64,000 nt of DNA from Gonapodya prolifera JEL478 (GCA_001574975.1 KQ965769.1:1-64000); one strand, 5' to 3'; shown: positions 38,299 to 50,714, counted from the stretch's first letter. Notes: a model not told the origin generated them from the letters alone. Made by a program: numbers and translations.

Positions 38299-41200
38299 AT
38301 GCGACGCGCTCTCATGCTCTTTGCCCTCGTCTGCGCGCTCGCTCTCGGCGGTGTGGTCGATGGGCAACAACCCACTGTGCAGACACGGCAAGGGCAGGTG
38401 ACGGGAACGTACTACACACTTCCGTCTCGCACGTGAGCTAAAGTGACTGGCAGATCGCATAGCATCTATTCACACCGCCCCGTTTCTCCAGCGAGTTCAG
38501 GAGTATTCCGTTTGCCCAACCACCCGTCAACGACCTTCGATGGAAAGTACGATCCGCTCTCCCTCCTTTGGCCAAGTTCCGCATTGCATTTTAGGGCTCA
38601 CTGCTCACGGCTCTCACGCTTTGTAGGCACCAGTCTATCCTCCGTCAAACTACACCGAGGGCAAACGGGATGCCTCTGGAGGCGTACCGCTCATGTGCTG
38701 CTCCCAAGTGGTCAGTGCTGGATCGCAATATAACGCTGTTTGCACTGGAGGGGTTGTAGAAGACTGCCTGTACCTCAATGTCTACGTTCCTGGTGAACTG
38801 AATGCAACGGCGAAACTTCCAGGTGAGTTCAAATAGGTACTGGGCTCGTTCTCCGCATTGAAAGAGTACTCAATTTCATTTACCATAGTGATGGGTACGT
38901 TTGCAGAATCCGATTCGCCGATGCCTCGCTGCCATTAATGACGGCATTGCATTCTATCTCCGCTCTCCAGTTTGGGTCCATGGCGGAAGTTTCACTAGCG
39001 GCGCTGCAGCACTCTACAACGCCACCTTGCTCTCTTCAAGCTACAACGTCATCGTGGTCACAAGTACGTCTACGTCATCATCTCAAACCCTTTTAGGAGT
39101 GGAATCGCCAAAATCAAATCCACTCTGCATTAGTCAACTACCGTCTCAACATCTTTGGATTCTTGGGCTCTCAAGAACTCATTGACGAAGGTGTGTGCTC
39201 CGGTGTCATCCGATGATGCACCTTTTCACCAACATAATGACACATCGGTCCGTCCCGTCCTATAAGCGGGCAAATCCGGAATCAATTTCGGCATTCAGGA
39301 CACGGCAACTGCCCTGCAGTGGGTCCAGGTGCGTTGCGTTAATCTACCCCATAGAGGGCAGATCAACGATGCGAGTACGATGCATTTTGAAATTTGAAAT
39401 CCCTCCCGACCTGCAGGACAACATTGCCGGGTTCGGAGGCGACGTCAAATCCGTGACTGTTTTTGGCGAAAGCGGTGGGTCGACATTGTCTTTTCTCGCA
39501 AGTCCGACATGTCTGATCCTCGCCGTCCGACTGCAAAGCTGGCGCCATCGATATCGCGTGGATTCTCTCGAACCCAAAATACGAGGGTCTTTTTAACCGT
39601 GCAATTTTGGAAAGTGGAGCTGGTGGGACTTTGGAAGCTCAAACGGTGAGATGCCTGCGGATGTGATGGGTGTTAAGTGTTGAGTGTCAGCTGACAAAAC
39701 TTATCGGCACCCCCTTTTCAGGTCACATCCACGTACGGCACTGCGATCTTCAACGGAGCCCTGAGCGTAAGCAATGAGCATTATGAAACGCTTCCACAAC
39801 TTCTGTGCCGTCGCTGACCTCCGTTGAACTGAATCTTTCAAGTACTTCAATATATCCAGCACCGACACGGCCAAGAGCAAGCTCGAAAAGCTCCGCAAAA
39901 TTCCTGCGAGTAACATTACGGGGTACTACGTGGCGTCAAAGGTACGTGATCATGGTAGGCTACTCATCTGCGATTCCCCCTATCGTCCCAACAATAATTT
40001 AATTTGGAATCCATTTTCAGTCCACTTTTGCGTACCCTGTCATCGACAACGTCAGCGTCTTGGATAAATCTCTGAGGGCCTTGGCGTTGGGGAAGTTTGT
40101 GAAGAAACTGTAAGTCATCAAATTTTTGTTTCTCAGATCGGTACGCGACTCATTAAGGCGGTGCCGACAATTTGAAGTGACGGGATCCTTTTGGGAACAA
40201 ACACAAACGAAGGTGACATTCCCCCGCCTTTCCCTTCACAAAGTCAGGAAACTAAACGAACGTCTCTTCGTGATGTATTCAGGCTCGGTCTTCGCCCTCG
40301 CCCTGAACTACACCACTGCGTCCGATCTCCGCAAGCAGTTGAGCGCGCTCGACGCGGCCGCGCCTGGTCTAGACGCTCAAGTGTGGTACAACGAGTGGGA
40401 TCGGATTCAGGCAGACGTCTATATCGGGAACGGCACGGGAAACTTTACGGCCGAGTTTGAGGCGAATAGCAACTACATCACGTGAGTAATATGGTCGCCG
40501 TGTTTCAATCTGGTGTTTTGGTCTTACACTTGCGGCTTGCTCTGATGATCATGTAGAGACTCTGGGTTCGTGGTGCCGATAAGGAAGCTGGCCCAAGCTT
40601 ACGTGGACGCTGGCGTTCCCGTGTACTACTGTGAGTGACAAGTGTCTTGATGTGATGATGTGAAACCTCGCTTTCAATGTGGTGCATATGAACGTGTTGC
40701 CGAACGAAGACCGTTTCGACGTAACCTCAAATGCTACGTGAGTTCCTGAGGAACAGGGTGTGCGCCGAATATCTAACGGTTCACGTACCATCCACAGACT
40801 TCAAACCTATCGTGCTCTTTACGCCCGTGGCTACTATATGGGAGTGACTCACGGGTCGGAAATTCCATTCGTGTGAGGCTCACTCACCTCTGGAGCTCTC
40901 TTCTGCCTTTCTTGCTTAACTTTCCCTTGCCCCAGCTTCTCATTTGTTCCCACCCTTTCTGGACAAGCCGAGGTCAATACATCCCGCCAAATGGCATCGT
41001 CATGGGCTCAGTTCGCTCGCACGGGAAACCCATCCAACGCACTCGTCGGCACTTGGCCAAAGTACACTACACCCTCGCGCGATGTCATGTACTTTGGCGC
41101 GAACGGTACGGTATCGGTGAAGGCCCAGGCGAGTCTGCCGGACTTTAGGCAAGAGGGGCAGGCGTTTTTGGAACAATGTGAGTTGAGAGATCGCGAGCGT

Positions 41201-41438
41201 ACCGCAAATTCTATGAGACCAATTCGCTGAACGATACACTTTGATAGACCAGGAAGTTTCTTCGAACGTTCCCCGCCCGCCGTTGTCCCTTGACGGAAGA
41301 TGCGGTCCCAGCGCTGGTACTCGCTGCCCGAGCTACGGGCAATGCTGCTCGATTTATGGATGGTGTGGAAACGGCACTGCGTTCTGTGGTGGGGGTTGTC
41401 AGCCTCGGTGGTCGTATGTCTCGGTGTCGTGCGGCTAA
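38299..41438 (+). CDS. Secreted type-B carboxylesterase with C-terminal chitin-binding CBM18
   Basis: The start at 38299 was chosen because MRRALMLFALVCALALGGVV is a clean signal peptide; an upstream in-frame ATG would bury it. Esterase hallmarks follow in order: IPFAQPPVNDLRWK, EDCLYLNVYVPG, oxyanion loop VWVHGGSFTSG, nucleophile elbow FGESGGS, a TNEG acid loop and GVTHGSEIPFV with the catalytic His. Ser, Glu and His of the triad are therefore all present. After FRQEGQAFLEQ, the last exon carries a hevein-type CBM18 (about 41298-41435) with eight cysteines and the sugar-binding segment SIYGWCG. Over ten introns. The domain order implies an esterase held on chitin or chitin-like polymer outside the cell. 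The natural ester is unknown; candidates include lipids, cholinester-like compounds or acylated polysaccharides. Confidence 0.85.
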
Positions 41439-41627
41439 GAGAGAAGAGAGATAGGGCGTGCGTGCTCGCAACAACTTCATTCTCGAGGGGGAAAAATTCG
41501 GGGAAAAATAACTTTTGCTTCTTGGTGTACGTATAATAATAAGAAATTTTATAGGTGGATTTTCAGAAGTACTGAAGGTTGTGGATTCTCTTGACTCACA
41601 ACACCAACTTTCTTCGGACGCATCGAG

Positions 41628-43139
41628 ATGTCATTCTGGCCCCGCGAAGAGAACGTGATCGTGCTCGACTTTGGGTCTTATTCCGTCAAGTTCGGCAAGG
41701 CATTCGAAATGGAGCTGCCGCAACAAATCCATTCCAAAGTTGGACGAAGAAGGCGGTTCAAGGGCGACGATGACCAGCCTCCGAACGAAAACGCCATGGA
41801 GGAGGATGGGGGACAGGGAGATGCGTCCGCAGACTCCGGAATGGAGATCCTGGTCGGGGAAGAGCTCACGGATGCCTTGAAGGTAGACGGCAAGGAGAAG
41901 AGACCAATCGTAACACCAATTATATCTCGAGGCAGAGTCAAGGACTGGGAGGCCTTGACGGTTCTCCTGCGACACATCATCTTCGACCTGCTGGAGGTTG
42001 ACCCGAATCGCAACGACCATCCTGTAATCGCTTCGGTTCCCGTGTATTGGGGAATCGAGAGCATGCAGCGCCTCACTCAAATCCTTTTCGAGGACTGTGC
42101 CGTACCGGGTTTCTTTCTTGTAGAACAACCCCTTGCGGCCGTGTACGCCATGGGTTTCGTCTCCGGGGTTGTGGTGGATATTGGACACGATGTCACCTGT
42201 GGGTAGTCGTCTCGCCAAAATGAGGGAGTTTCGAAATTCCCGAGTAGTGTTACATCCAGAAGTTTTCTGAGCCATTGCTTCCTCCCCATAGCGGTCTGCG
42301 CAGTCCTTGATAACGAACCCCAAGTTCAATCTCTGGTCACGCTACCCATTGGCGGCGCTCAGGTTGACGCTGCATTGTTGAAGCTTCTTCAGTCGGATCC
42401 TCCTTTTTGTTTGATGCTTGGGCGAGAGCCTGACTTGGATATCGCGAGCAGGGTGAAAGAGGTGGCAGCTTTGGAAGTGCCGATTGAAGGTCTTAAACTT
42501 GCCGGAACCATCAAGGAAGTTGAAATCGATGGAGTAAAGGTGGATTCTCCATTTCAACACTTTCTTCATTCCTTCGACTGTGTTCTAACGGAACCCTGTT
42601 GCAGCTTCCTATCCCACAAATTCGTCATCACGCAACGGAGGCACTATTTCCCGTTTCAGACGAATCTCATTTCGTGTCCCACCCTGATTTGGCAGGAGCG
42701 ATTGTGAGATGCCTCAATTCTTGCGAACCCGACAAGCGGCCAAGTCTCGCGGAATCTGTCATAATTTGCGGTGGCTCTTCCAAATTTGACGGTAAGACAC
42801 TCAGAGCAAGGCTCGATGTCGCTGGCCTCTTCTGATGTCACCCCCCACTTCGCGATTGAAGGGCTTCGAACTCGTCTGGACGTGCTCTTGAAATCGTACT
42901 TCCCTGCCTCCGAGACACTTGGAGACTATCAACCGCGGGAACTGAGATACCTCCGCCTCCCTGAATACATGCCTCTATTCGAGAAGGCACCACATGCTCT
43001 ACACTTCGTGGGCGCAGCGCTAACTGGACGAGCTGTTTACATCAGTCCACCTCAGGACAGGTGCTGGATTAGCAAGTATGAGTACTCAGAAATGGGACCA
43101 GCGGTCGTGACAAAGAAGACTACAGGGATGTCCACGTGA
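41628..43139 (+). CDS. Actin-related protein, possibly Arp9-type
   Basis: The N-terminus MSFWPREENVIVLDFGSYSV is the actin-fold phosphate-1 region. An acidic insert (about residues 50-75) follows, then VIASVPVYWGIESMQRLTQI, GFFLVEQPLAAVYAMG, VVVDIGHDVT (phosphate-2 region), LPIGGAQVDAALLKLL, SVIICGGSSKFDG and a C-terminal actin-like end. The usual actin GxGxTG-type loops are altered, as in nuclear Arps of SWI/SNF and RSC complexes (Arp7/Arp9). Three introns (about 42198-42297, 42540-42600, 42793-42853). The subfamily is a guess; Arp10/Arp11 of dynactin is the main alternative. A plus-strand AATAAA lies about 110 bases after the stop. Confidence 0.7.
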
Positions 43140-43332
43140 AACTCCAAGTATTTTATTATGTAGTTCTGGAGGATACACACTGTCTGTTGATTTAGGCTGG
43201 AATGGTAGTGCGTACTACCATAGATACGTCGTCTCCTCCCAACATAAATAAAGTATCGAAAGTCAGGACAGCGCTGCTATTTCAGCCTACGGTTTGCGTG
43301 AATATGACCACAGCAAACATTCACTGAATCGA

Positions 43333-44265
43333 ATGACAGAGCTTCAATCGAATCCTCGCGGAATCCCGCAGGCGCCTTTCGTTGTGAGTCCTTTCCTGCT
43401 GCGTCGGTAAACCGATCCTGAGTGCTCAACCTGGCCTTGAATTGCCTTCCATTTGACAGTCAAAAGTTGAGGAGTTCGTCCACTCGCAGGAGGAGGTGGA
43501 ACCCACACTGCGCAAGTTTGCCGAAATGATCGAGTAAGAGGGCGTTCCGTCTTTCGTTTTCGTGGCATGGCTGAAGCTTTTCATTGCTGGACGTCGCCAA
43601 AAGGAAGTTCAAGTTCATGGAGGACCAATTGCTTCGCAAGCGGCGGTCTCTGGACGATAAAATCCCGGAACTGAAGAAAACTTTGGAAATGGTGGACTTC
43701 CTTCAGGCGCGGAGCTCCCCGAACCCCGACGCGGACCCGGAAGAAGAGGACGCACCGTCAGCGGACGAACCCCTCGACGTGACCTACGAGCTGAACGACA
43801 CGCTATGGGCCCACGCAAAAATCTCAAAGAGTGAGGTTGTGTACCTGTGGCTCGGCGTGAGTTGCGGATTCCATCCCTTACAAAGGCACCGTCGTTGTTG
43901 TCCTGGACATTTCTCTTCATGCCACCTGCAGGCGAACCTGATGGTGGAGTACCCCGTCACGGAGGCGCACACCCTGCTGAATGAGAAACTTTCGACGGCC
44001 CAGAACTCTCTCAAAGTCACCATCGAGGACCTGGAGTTCTTGCGTGAGCAAATCACAACCATGGAAGTTAGTGAGTATCTGATCGGCAGTCCTGCTCCCG
44101 CACCACCCCAGGACAGCAGAATGGAGAGAACAGCGGATTTCGATCGAATTTTACGTTTTGAACGGTTGGCTGACTATTGTGACTGCTTTGCTTCCAGACA
44201 TTGCCCGAGTCTACAATTGGGATGTCAAGCAGCGGCGAATGACGCGAGAGGGGAAGAGCGGATAG
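43333..44265 (+). CDS. PAC10: Prefoldin subunit 3 (VBP1/Pac10)
   Basis: Prefoldin is a hexameric co-chaperone that hands nascent actin and tubulin to CCT; subunit 3 is an alpha-type chain. Five exons splice to MTELQSNPRGIPQAPFVSKV, then FVHSQEEVEPTLRKFAEMIE, KFKFMEDQLLRKRRSLDDKI (first coiled coil), VTYELNDTLWAHAKI and VYLWLGANLMVEYPVTEAHT (beta hairpin region), and LEFLREQITTMEVNIARVYN, closing WDVKQRRMTREGKSG. Both coiled coils and the linking hairpins are present, so the gene looks intact and of normal length. It sits next to an actin-related protein gene. A fragment of it is duplicated at 45370-45545. Confidence 0.93.
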
Positions 44266-44389
44266 AAACTATAGAAAATAAGAATGATATATGATCTTGG
44301 ACTGTCTTGCACTTCTCCGTAGGTCTTGGCACCAAAGTCCAATGATTGTGCGCACGGTTGCTGAATACATCTGTACCTTTGTAGGTAAG

Positions 44390-45093
44390 ACACGGAGCTC
44401 AGTATCAGGGACGACCAAGGCAATCCGAAGAAAATCACCGTGCCGGCGAAAACAATGACTTATGTGGCGATTGGAACAGTGCATACGAGTCCCAAGCGTG
44501 AGTTGCACTGATTTTATGCGACGCGGCCAACAGTTCAGGCATTTGCAAAGGCATCGTACTCGACTCCTGTACCCCTTTTCTTTTCTCTCCATATCGTTAG
44601 TGTGGCTTCGCTCAGACGAGTTCTACCCGGAACGATGGCTCAGCGGCTCGGGCAAAGTTTACCAGGACTCGGAAGTTTTCGGATACAAGGCCGGCAAGCC
44701 TGTCGAAACCGGAAAGCGTTCTGGCGACCAAGACGGTCACTGGGGACATTCCATGCTGTGCAACCGACAGGCGGTTATGCCCTTCTCGTTGGGCCCAAGG
44801 TGAGCTTGACGTGTGGTCTGGAGCTGCCGTTGACTCCTCATTCTCATGCACCTTTTGCATCGCATCTGCAGGGATTGCGTCGGCCGAAGCGTTGCGTGGA
44901 ACGGTAAGTCCACCTGTCGAGCGTCCACCGTATTTGGCCACTCTCACACCAACCGCGCTCACCCACCAGAAATGCGTATCATCATCTCTCTCCCGCGTTC
45001 GACACCACCAAGGACGTACCGGGGAAGGACTACGCGACGTTCCAGATCGCGCTACCCGATGGTCTTCCAATCAGGCTCAGCACCGAGGATTAA
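44390..45093 (+). pseudogene. Cytochrome P450, 3'-terminal fragment (copy A)
   Basis: Only the heme-binding end of a P450 remains. Exons give DTELSIRDDQGNPKKITVPA, MTYVAIGTVHTSPK, DEFYPERWLSG, a long insert KVYQDSEVFGYKAGK, and PFSLGPRDCVGRSVAW with the heme-ligand cysteine (FxxGxRxCxG). The final exon ends LPIRLSTED with a stop at 45091-45093. The frame before it is disturbed relative to copy B. No P450 exons upstream (membrane anchor, helix I, ExxR) lie between this and prefoldin, which ends only 125 bases before. It cannot make a working enzyme on its own. Confidence 0.75.
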
Positions 45094-45369
45094 GTAGATG
45101 GGGAGGCATGGGCATGGGGCGTATCATGATAAATGGTGGAGTAGGACCGAGGTTGGCCTCTTGCATGATTGGGCCCGCCCGTTTGGATTTTGATTTGATT
45201 GTGCAGCATTTTTAGAATGCAATGTGTTCTTTTGATGTCAATCAGAACAGTTGAGAAACGATCTCGAGTCGGGTAAACGTATTCTACTCTGCCGCCGCTT
45301 GACAACGAACTCGCGCAGAGCAGCGCACCATCAATCCGACTTAAGCAACCGTGTGATGGGCACCGCATC

Positions 45370-45545
45370 TGTCTTCATCCTGGCTTCATGCAAACCTGAT
45401 GGTGGCGATCCCGTCACAGAGGCGCTCACCCTGCTGAATGAGAAACTTTCGACGGCCCAGAACTCTCTCAAAGTCACCATCGAGGATCTGGAGTTCTTGC
45501 GCGAGCAAATCAGAAGTTGGTAAGATCCCAAGCAGCGGCGAATGA
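45370..45545 (+). pseudogene. Duplicated fragment of prefoldin subunit 3
   Basis: The stretch TLLNEKLSTAQNSLKVTIED and its continuation LEFLREQI repeat the exon at 43932-44060 almost exactly at DNA level. The copy also retains bases resembling the 3' end of the preceding intron, so it arose from DNA, not mRNA. The following intron is missing together with neighbouring exon bases, and the remaining KQRRM segment follows directly. Confidence 0.8.
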
Positions 45546-46346
45546 TCCAAGAGTGGGAATTGTTGTGGATAGAATTCATAGTGTTTGGCCAGAGACTGAC
45601 TTGCTCAATATCTTTAGGTACTTTTGGCATGGTAAGTATTGAACACGTATATTTTAAACGTGGCTTGTTTTTTTGCTTTCCTTCGAACACAAGAAAATGG
45701 CGAACTGCGTGTCTTCGTATTTCCGGTGTAATTACCATTCCGGCAGGGCTCAGACCCAATCTTGAGGGGGTATCAGCCGAAAGCCGCCGTTGGGGTGCAG
45801 CAATTGCAAATGTGTGATCACGCGCATACACTCTGTCTTCCGTTGGGAGGCGATTCTCCTGACAGTCGCCGGAATCGCTGAATCCTGCATGGAAGATGCG
45901 GTCATACCAGACATGTCTGACATTGTCATCTCGACGTGGCAGGAAGCATAAGGGAGGTGGTGCACGCAAGGAGGATTTGCCTTGGTTAGGATTCAGGAGC
46001 ATCAGCACGGCGAACGTACGTGGCAGCGGCAGCGGGCCTTCTTCTGCGGAGCGCGCCACGCCGCAGTCGTGTGCCACGTGCTTTGACTCTTCTGGGCCAC
46101 GCGGCGCTGCGTGCTCGCGTCTGTTGACTCCCCTTGAAGATGTCGCCGTCCCAAAATCACATGACTGCGTCCTTTGAGGGAACAACAGGACATCAGGTCG
46201 CATCAGGTCGCATCCCGCATGAGTTCAACCGATAAAAATTGTCTGGTGGTACCCGTTTATCCGCGTCCGCCTCGAATTTAAACTCAGAGTTGGCCACGCT
46301 CCCCACTCAGCTCAGCCAACGACACACACCACAACCAACCCGTAGA
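45546..46346. other. No gene seen between duplication remnants
   Basis: Open frames here have no recognisable domain. It separates the prefoldin fragment from the start of P450 copy B and probably holds worn-out duplicated or deleted sequence. Confidence 0.45.
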
Positions 46347-47785
46347 ATGGCGTCACGCGTCAACGTCAACGTCTCGGAGATTTGGACTCCCTCAACAATC
46401 GCAACCACCGGTCTCGTTCTCCTGGAAACCTGGGACCTCGTGTATCCACCTGTTCGACACGCTTCTCGCATCAAGGGTTAGTCACCTTCCCGGCTCGAAA
46501 TGGCAGCTTGCGAACCCCTTCTATTACTTTATCGACGTGGTGAGTGGAAGACTCCAGCAAAGGATGAAGCGGCTCACTTGGAGTATGGCTCGGTTGTTCG
46601 GTGGGTGCCGCATCTGTCATGTGATTCGATCGCAATGAGAGTTGAAAGTCCCTGACACTGTCCCTTTTGATATTCCTTCAACTCTCGCAGAGTGTCACAC
46701 GATCGAATCAGCATAGCTGACCCAGACACTTTGCAAGACGTTGGTGCTCGGTCTCTCTTTTTCCTTTCGAACTTGCGAAACAGGACGTTGACAAGACGCT
46801 TCCAACTTTTCGCTGCAAATTATGCTCGAACTGTTATCGAAAGTGGCTGACACACCGAAACACCTGCCAAGCTACCCCAAGGAGGCAACGGTAAGTTGCT
46901 GCTTGGACTCAAAATTTCCTTTATTCTTTCCTTCCTCTCACGCTAACACCTTCCCCTCCCTCGCGCGCGGCAAAAAAACCACCACATTCTCGACACTGTC
47001 GCCAAGGACCAGCACAAGCGTCTCCGTCGTCCTATCGCTCCAGCCTTCTCCGTCAAATACCTCGCGAACGTGGAACCTCAAATGCTCCAGGTGTACTCTT
47101 CCCTCGAGCGGAAAATTCTCGCGACGCCAAAAGATGCGCAGGGATATGTGAAAGTCGACATGTTTGAGTCGTTGCATGTGAGTCGTGTCACTGCGCCACG
47201 TCAAAAGCCCTTCCATAGCATGTCAGAGTGACCATTCATGTATTCTGCATGTTGCTGCAGATATTATCAGGATTACGGTGAGTGCCGCGAGTGTTTGCTT
47301 TTAGATGGCCCCACAGCCCACGGCAAAGAGTACGAGGACTCGGAAGTGTTTGGATACGAGTCCGGCAGGCTTGCAGCAGACGTCGAAACCGCCAAGAACT
47401 CCACCGGTGAATACGGGCACTGGGGAGACCCCGTCCTTTGCAACCGAAAGGCGTTCATGCCGTTCTTGGTGGGCCTGAGGTGATCGTGTGTGGTCTGCAG
47501 TTCTTATTTTTTTTCCCCCGATCTTGATGCGCTGTACTTATCGCAACTGCAGGGACTGCGTCGGCCGGAATGCTAAGTTCACTTGAACATCTGCCTTAGC
47601 ACCTTTTTCACCCCAACTGTACCCACCCACCAGAAATGCGTATTATCATGTCCCATCTCGTACGTCGGTTCGACCTCGTCCCTGCATTCGACGCCACCAC
47701 GGTCATTCCAGGACTCAACTACGCGACGTACCAGATCGCCCGGCCCGACAGGCTTCCGATCAGACTCAGGCCTAGGACCAACTAG
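46347..47785 (+). pseudogene. Cytochrome P450 with large internal deletion (copy B)
   Basis: The N-terminal exon MASRVNVNVSEIWTPSTIAT could start a membrane-anchored P450. Later exons give SHDRISIADPDTLQDV and DTVAKDQHKRLRRPIAPAFS, VKYLANVEPQMLQVYSSLER and KVDMFESLH, the helix C-D region. The text then jumps to KEYEDSEVFGYESGR, CNRKAFMPFLVGLRDCVGRN and MRIIMSHLVRRFDLVPAFDA, ending LPIRLRPRTN. Helices F to K, including the oxygen-binding helix I and the ExxR motif, are absent, so the product would be inactive. The end is similar to copy A, and the two are tandem duplicates. Confidence 0.7.
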
Positions 47786-48196
47786 ATGGGGTGGAGAGGG
47801 CTGATGGCGATTGGCATGGCTACGGCGTTGGTGGGAGGTGGACGGAGGGTCGGTCGGTCGCTTGTCATAAGGCGCGATCAGCGTTTGGGTAATATGTAAC
47901 GTTTGCGGTGAATTGGTTAAAGATGCATTGTTTAGGATCTGCATGAATTTAAGTAGAGTTTTCACATAAACCCTGAATTACTTTTCTATGGCTGGGAATG
48001 GCAAATGCTTGATCAGATGCTCTCAATGCAGGATGAAATGTGTTTTTAAAATTTTACTACATGCTCATAAACCTCCATTAAAATGTTTTCAAGGACTATA
48101 ATACGAATTCAACGCTCGCTCTCATCCACAAAATCCATTCCACCTAACCAACTTGCTCGACCAACATGGCACACCCCACGTCCCACTTCCCACTTG

Positions 48197-50714
48197 TTAC
48201 CGCCCCTTCCTCCCCTCCGTCCTCGCCTTCTCTTTCTTCTTCTTCTCCGCCTTGGGTACCTTCTGCTTCCGCTTCTCGCGCTTTGCTTCCTTGAAGGCCT
48301 GCTTTCGCTCCTACATCAGCATTTCAGCATCGTAAGCTTCATCAGCTCGACGTCGTGACGCGTTGGCGGTTCAGAGGAGCTCACCTTCTTGCTCTCTTTA
48401 TCTTCGTGCTTCTTAACCGAGACCGCGGCGCACCGTCCTCGCCGTCCTCCCCCAACCCAGAACGAGACTCCGAATCCGACTCAGATCCAGACTTCGACGC
48501 GTCCGACTCTTCGTCCTCCCGATCGCCTTTACCTACACGGCTTCTCGACGCCTTCCCATTCGCCTCCGCGGCCGGACGCACATCCTCCCCGGATGGATGC
48601 ACATCTTGCTTCTCGCCGGCCGCTACCACAACAGCAGTGGGACCCTGTGGTCCAAGCTCGTGACGCACGCGTGCGATTTTGCTATAAATCAACTATCGGT
48701 GGGGCGAGGGTGGCAACGTACTCCCCACTCCTCGCTTCCCCACACTCTTGAAACACTCACATCCCCACCCTCACCCCTGACCACCTTCTCGGCGTCCTGC
48801 TCCACGTGGCGTACTTCATTCAGCGTGCGCGGGATGAAGGATTGCATGAACACTTGGTCTGCAATGGTCTGGTCGGTAGTTGGTGGCGTAGGAGGGGTGG
48901 AGTGGAACTGGTGGGGGCACGGTGTGGGTTTAGGTGTCATGAAGGAGCAAATGGGGCAGCGGGTGTCTCACCTTATCCAACCAAGCATCCAACACCTGCT
49001 CCTCCTCTTCGCCTTCCGCTCCACATCCTCATCATCCTTATCCGTACCCGCACCAGCCTGCACCCCCGTCGCAGAAGCAGAAGTGGCGAGGTAGCTACCG
49101 CCAAGTTCTCCCGCAGGACCGAGATACCGGAGACAACAAATTCGAACATTTCGCGAGGGGTCATAACGCGCCACGCCGATTCCTTTCCCTCCCTTTCCTC
49201 GTGGTCCCCTCCCTCTCCACACTCGCCAGCGTCCCCAGCATCCGCACCCTCTCCAGCCTCTCCCTCCGCCTCCCCCTCCGACAAACCCCCTTTTCCACTG
49301 ACACACCTCGGCCCGACAAACGCCACCACGTTCGCACAACCCGTCTCAGAAATTCCACGCGTGAGAGTGGTCCGGCGCGGCTGATTGGGACACGTCGATG
49401 GTGTAGGGGTGGGCGTCGTGGTACCTTTGTGGCTCGAAAAGGGGATGTTGGGTTCAAAGGAGGTCAATTAGCGACGAAGAAGAGGAAACGAAAGAAAAAG
49501 CAAGAGGAAGAGTCAACGCACAAGATATTATACTCGCTCAAGTCGGCATGCATGAGCGCGCAGCGGTTATACATCTTCCACACGGTCTTGAGCAGGTCCA
49601 TGTAGCACGTGCGGTACTCGCGCGGCGTGAGGGGCGCGTCTTTGAGGCGGGGGACGGGGCTGGTGTAGTGGAGCAATTATATAAGGTGAGCATGACGTAC
49701 CAACGCCGGCGTGGAACAGGACGAGATCAAGGGTTCCAAATGAGCATTTCGTCGCCTTGTTGTGCCATCGCTCATTTTTGACGCAATGGTACTCTTCTCG
49801 TTCCATCTTTCCGCAATTCGAGTACTTTCCCCGCCCCCACACCCCTCCAAAACCCACCTCTCACCCACGCCCACCAACTCCATCACCACCACATTCCCCC
49901 GCACGCTCACCCTCCCGGGACACTTGACACCCCCCCTCGCGAGTCTCTGCCAATTCCTCGCCTCGTTCTCGGCCCACATCGTCACCATCTTCCCCGCGTC
50001 CGCGCGGTAGATTTTCAAGGCGAGGTGGTTGCGCGTTGGTCGTGGAGAGAGAGCGAGCCGGGGACGGATTGGGATGTGGATGATGTGGATGATGGGGAGG
50101 GGAGGTCGTCTGGTGGTTGTGGTGGTTGTGGTGGTGGTAGGGAGTTGACATTGACAGTTGGACATAGATAATGTGGTAAGAGAGAGCGGGCAGAGAAGAG
50201 ACCGAAGAGACGTACCGCCCATGCGCAGTCTGGCGCCGTACTTCTTGACCAGCGACTCGTAGTTGCGCTCTCTGGCATCGTGGCGGGCTGCTGCATGTGC
50301 TGATGTGGTCTTGTCCTTTCCCGCACTCCTCCCACCAGCCATGGCCCTCCCACCCGCCATCCCCGCAGCGGTCCCATCGTTTTTCGCCCTATTCAGCCTC
50401 TTTGTCAAATCCTGCCCAGCCTGCGGGCCCGTCGGAGCTCCCACGTCGTCGTAGTACAGCAAGGCATACCCGTCCTCGATCCCATCCGACCCATACACCT
50501 CCTCGTCCACGTCGTCGTCGTTGGGGGTGGATTACCCATCGTCGTCGTCCTCCTGGTCGTTTGGATCCCATTCCGCGTCGGCGTCGGCGATTTCGAAGTT
50601 TCGTGGATCGAGCGTGTGGAGGACAATGTGCGGCAGGGGCGGCGGCAGCGGCGATGCGAGAGTGGGGAGCGGTGCAGCGTCTGCGTCGTCGAGTCGCGCG
50701 TGGTGCTCGCTCAT
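48197..50714 (-). CDS. RIO1: RIO1-family atypical kinase/ATPase, apparently damaged
   Basis: Rio1 acts in late 40S ribosome maturation. The N-terminal exon MSEHHARLDDADAAPLPTLA leads to an acidic stretch. Recognisable parts follow: LALKIYRADAGKMVTMWAEN, catalytic loop CALMHADLSEYNIL, then YHDAHPYTIDVSQSAAPDHS, VMTPREMFEFVVS, FMQSFIPRTLNEVRHVEQDA, and a basic C-terminus with KEAKREKRKQKVPKAEKKKR. Two things are odd. The segment with DRATxEQVLDPRTR and the STGKEANVY P-loop should lie between about 50220 and 50010, but cannot be found in any frame, and about 30 residues after KIY are also missing. Near 49355, just after DHSHA, the reading frame shifts. Either this is a decaying second copy, or the assembly is wrong here. 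RIO1 is essential in yeast, so an intact copy is expected elsewhere. Confidence 0.7.
50112..50141. repeat. GGTGGTTGT tandem microrepeat
   Basis: A short G/T repeat sits within the RIO1-like gene, where the P-loop exon would be expected. It may mark a slippage or deletion point. Confidence 0.6.
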
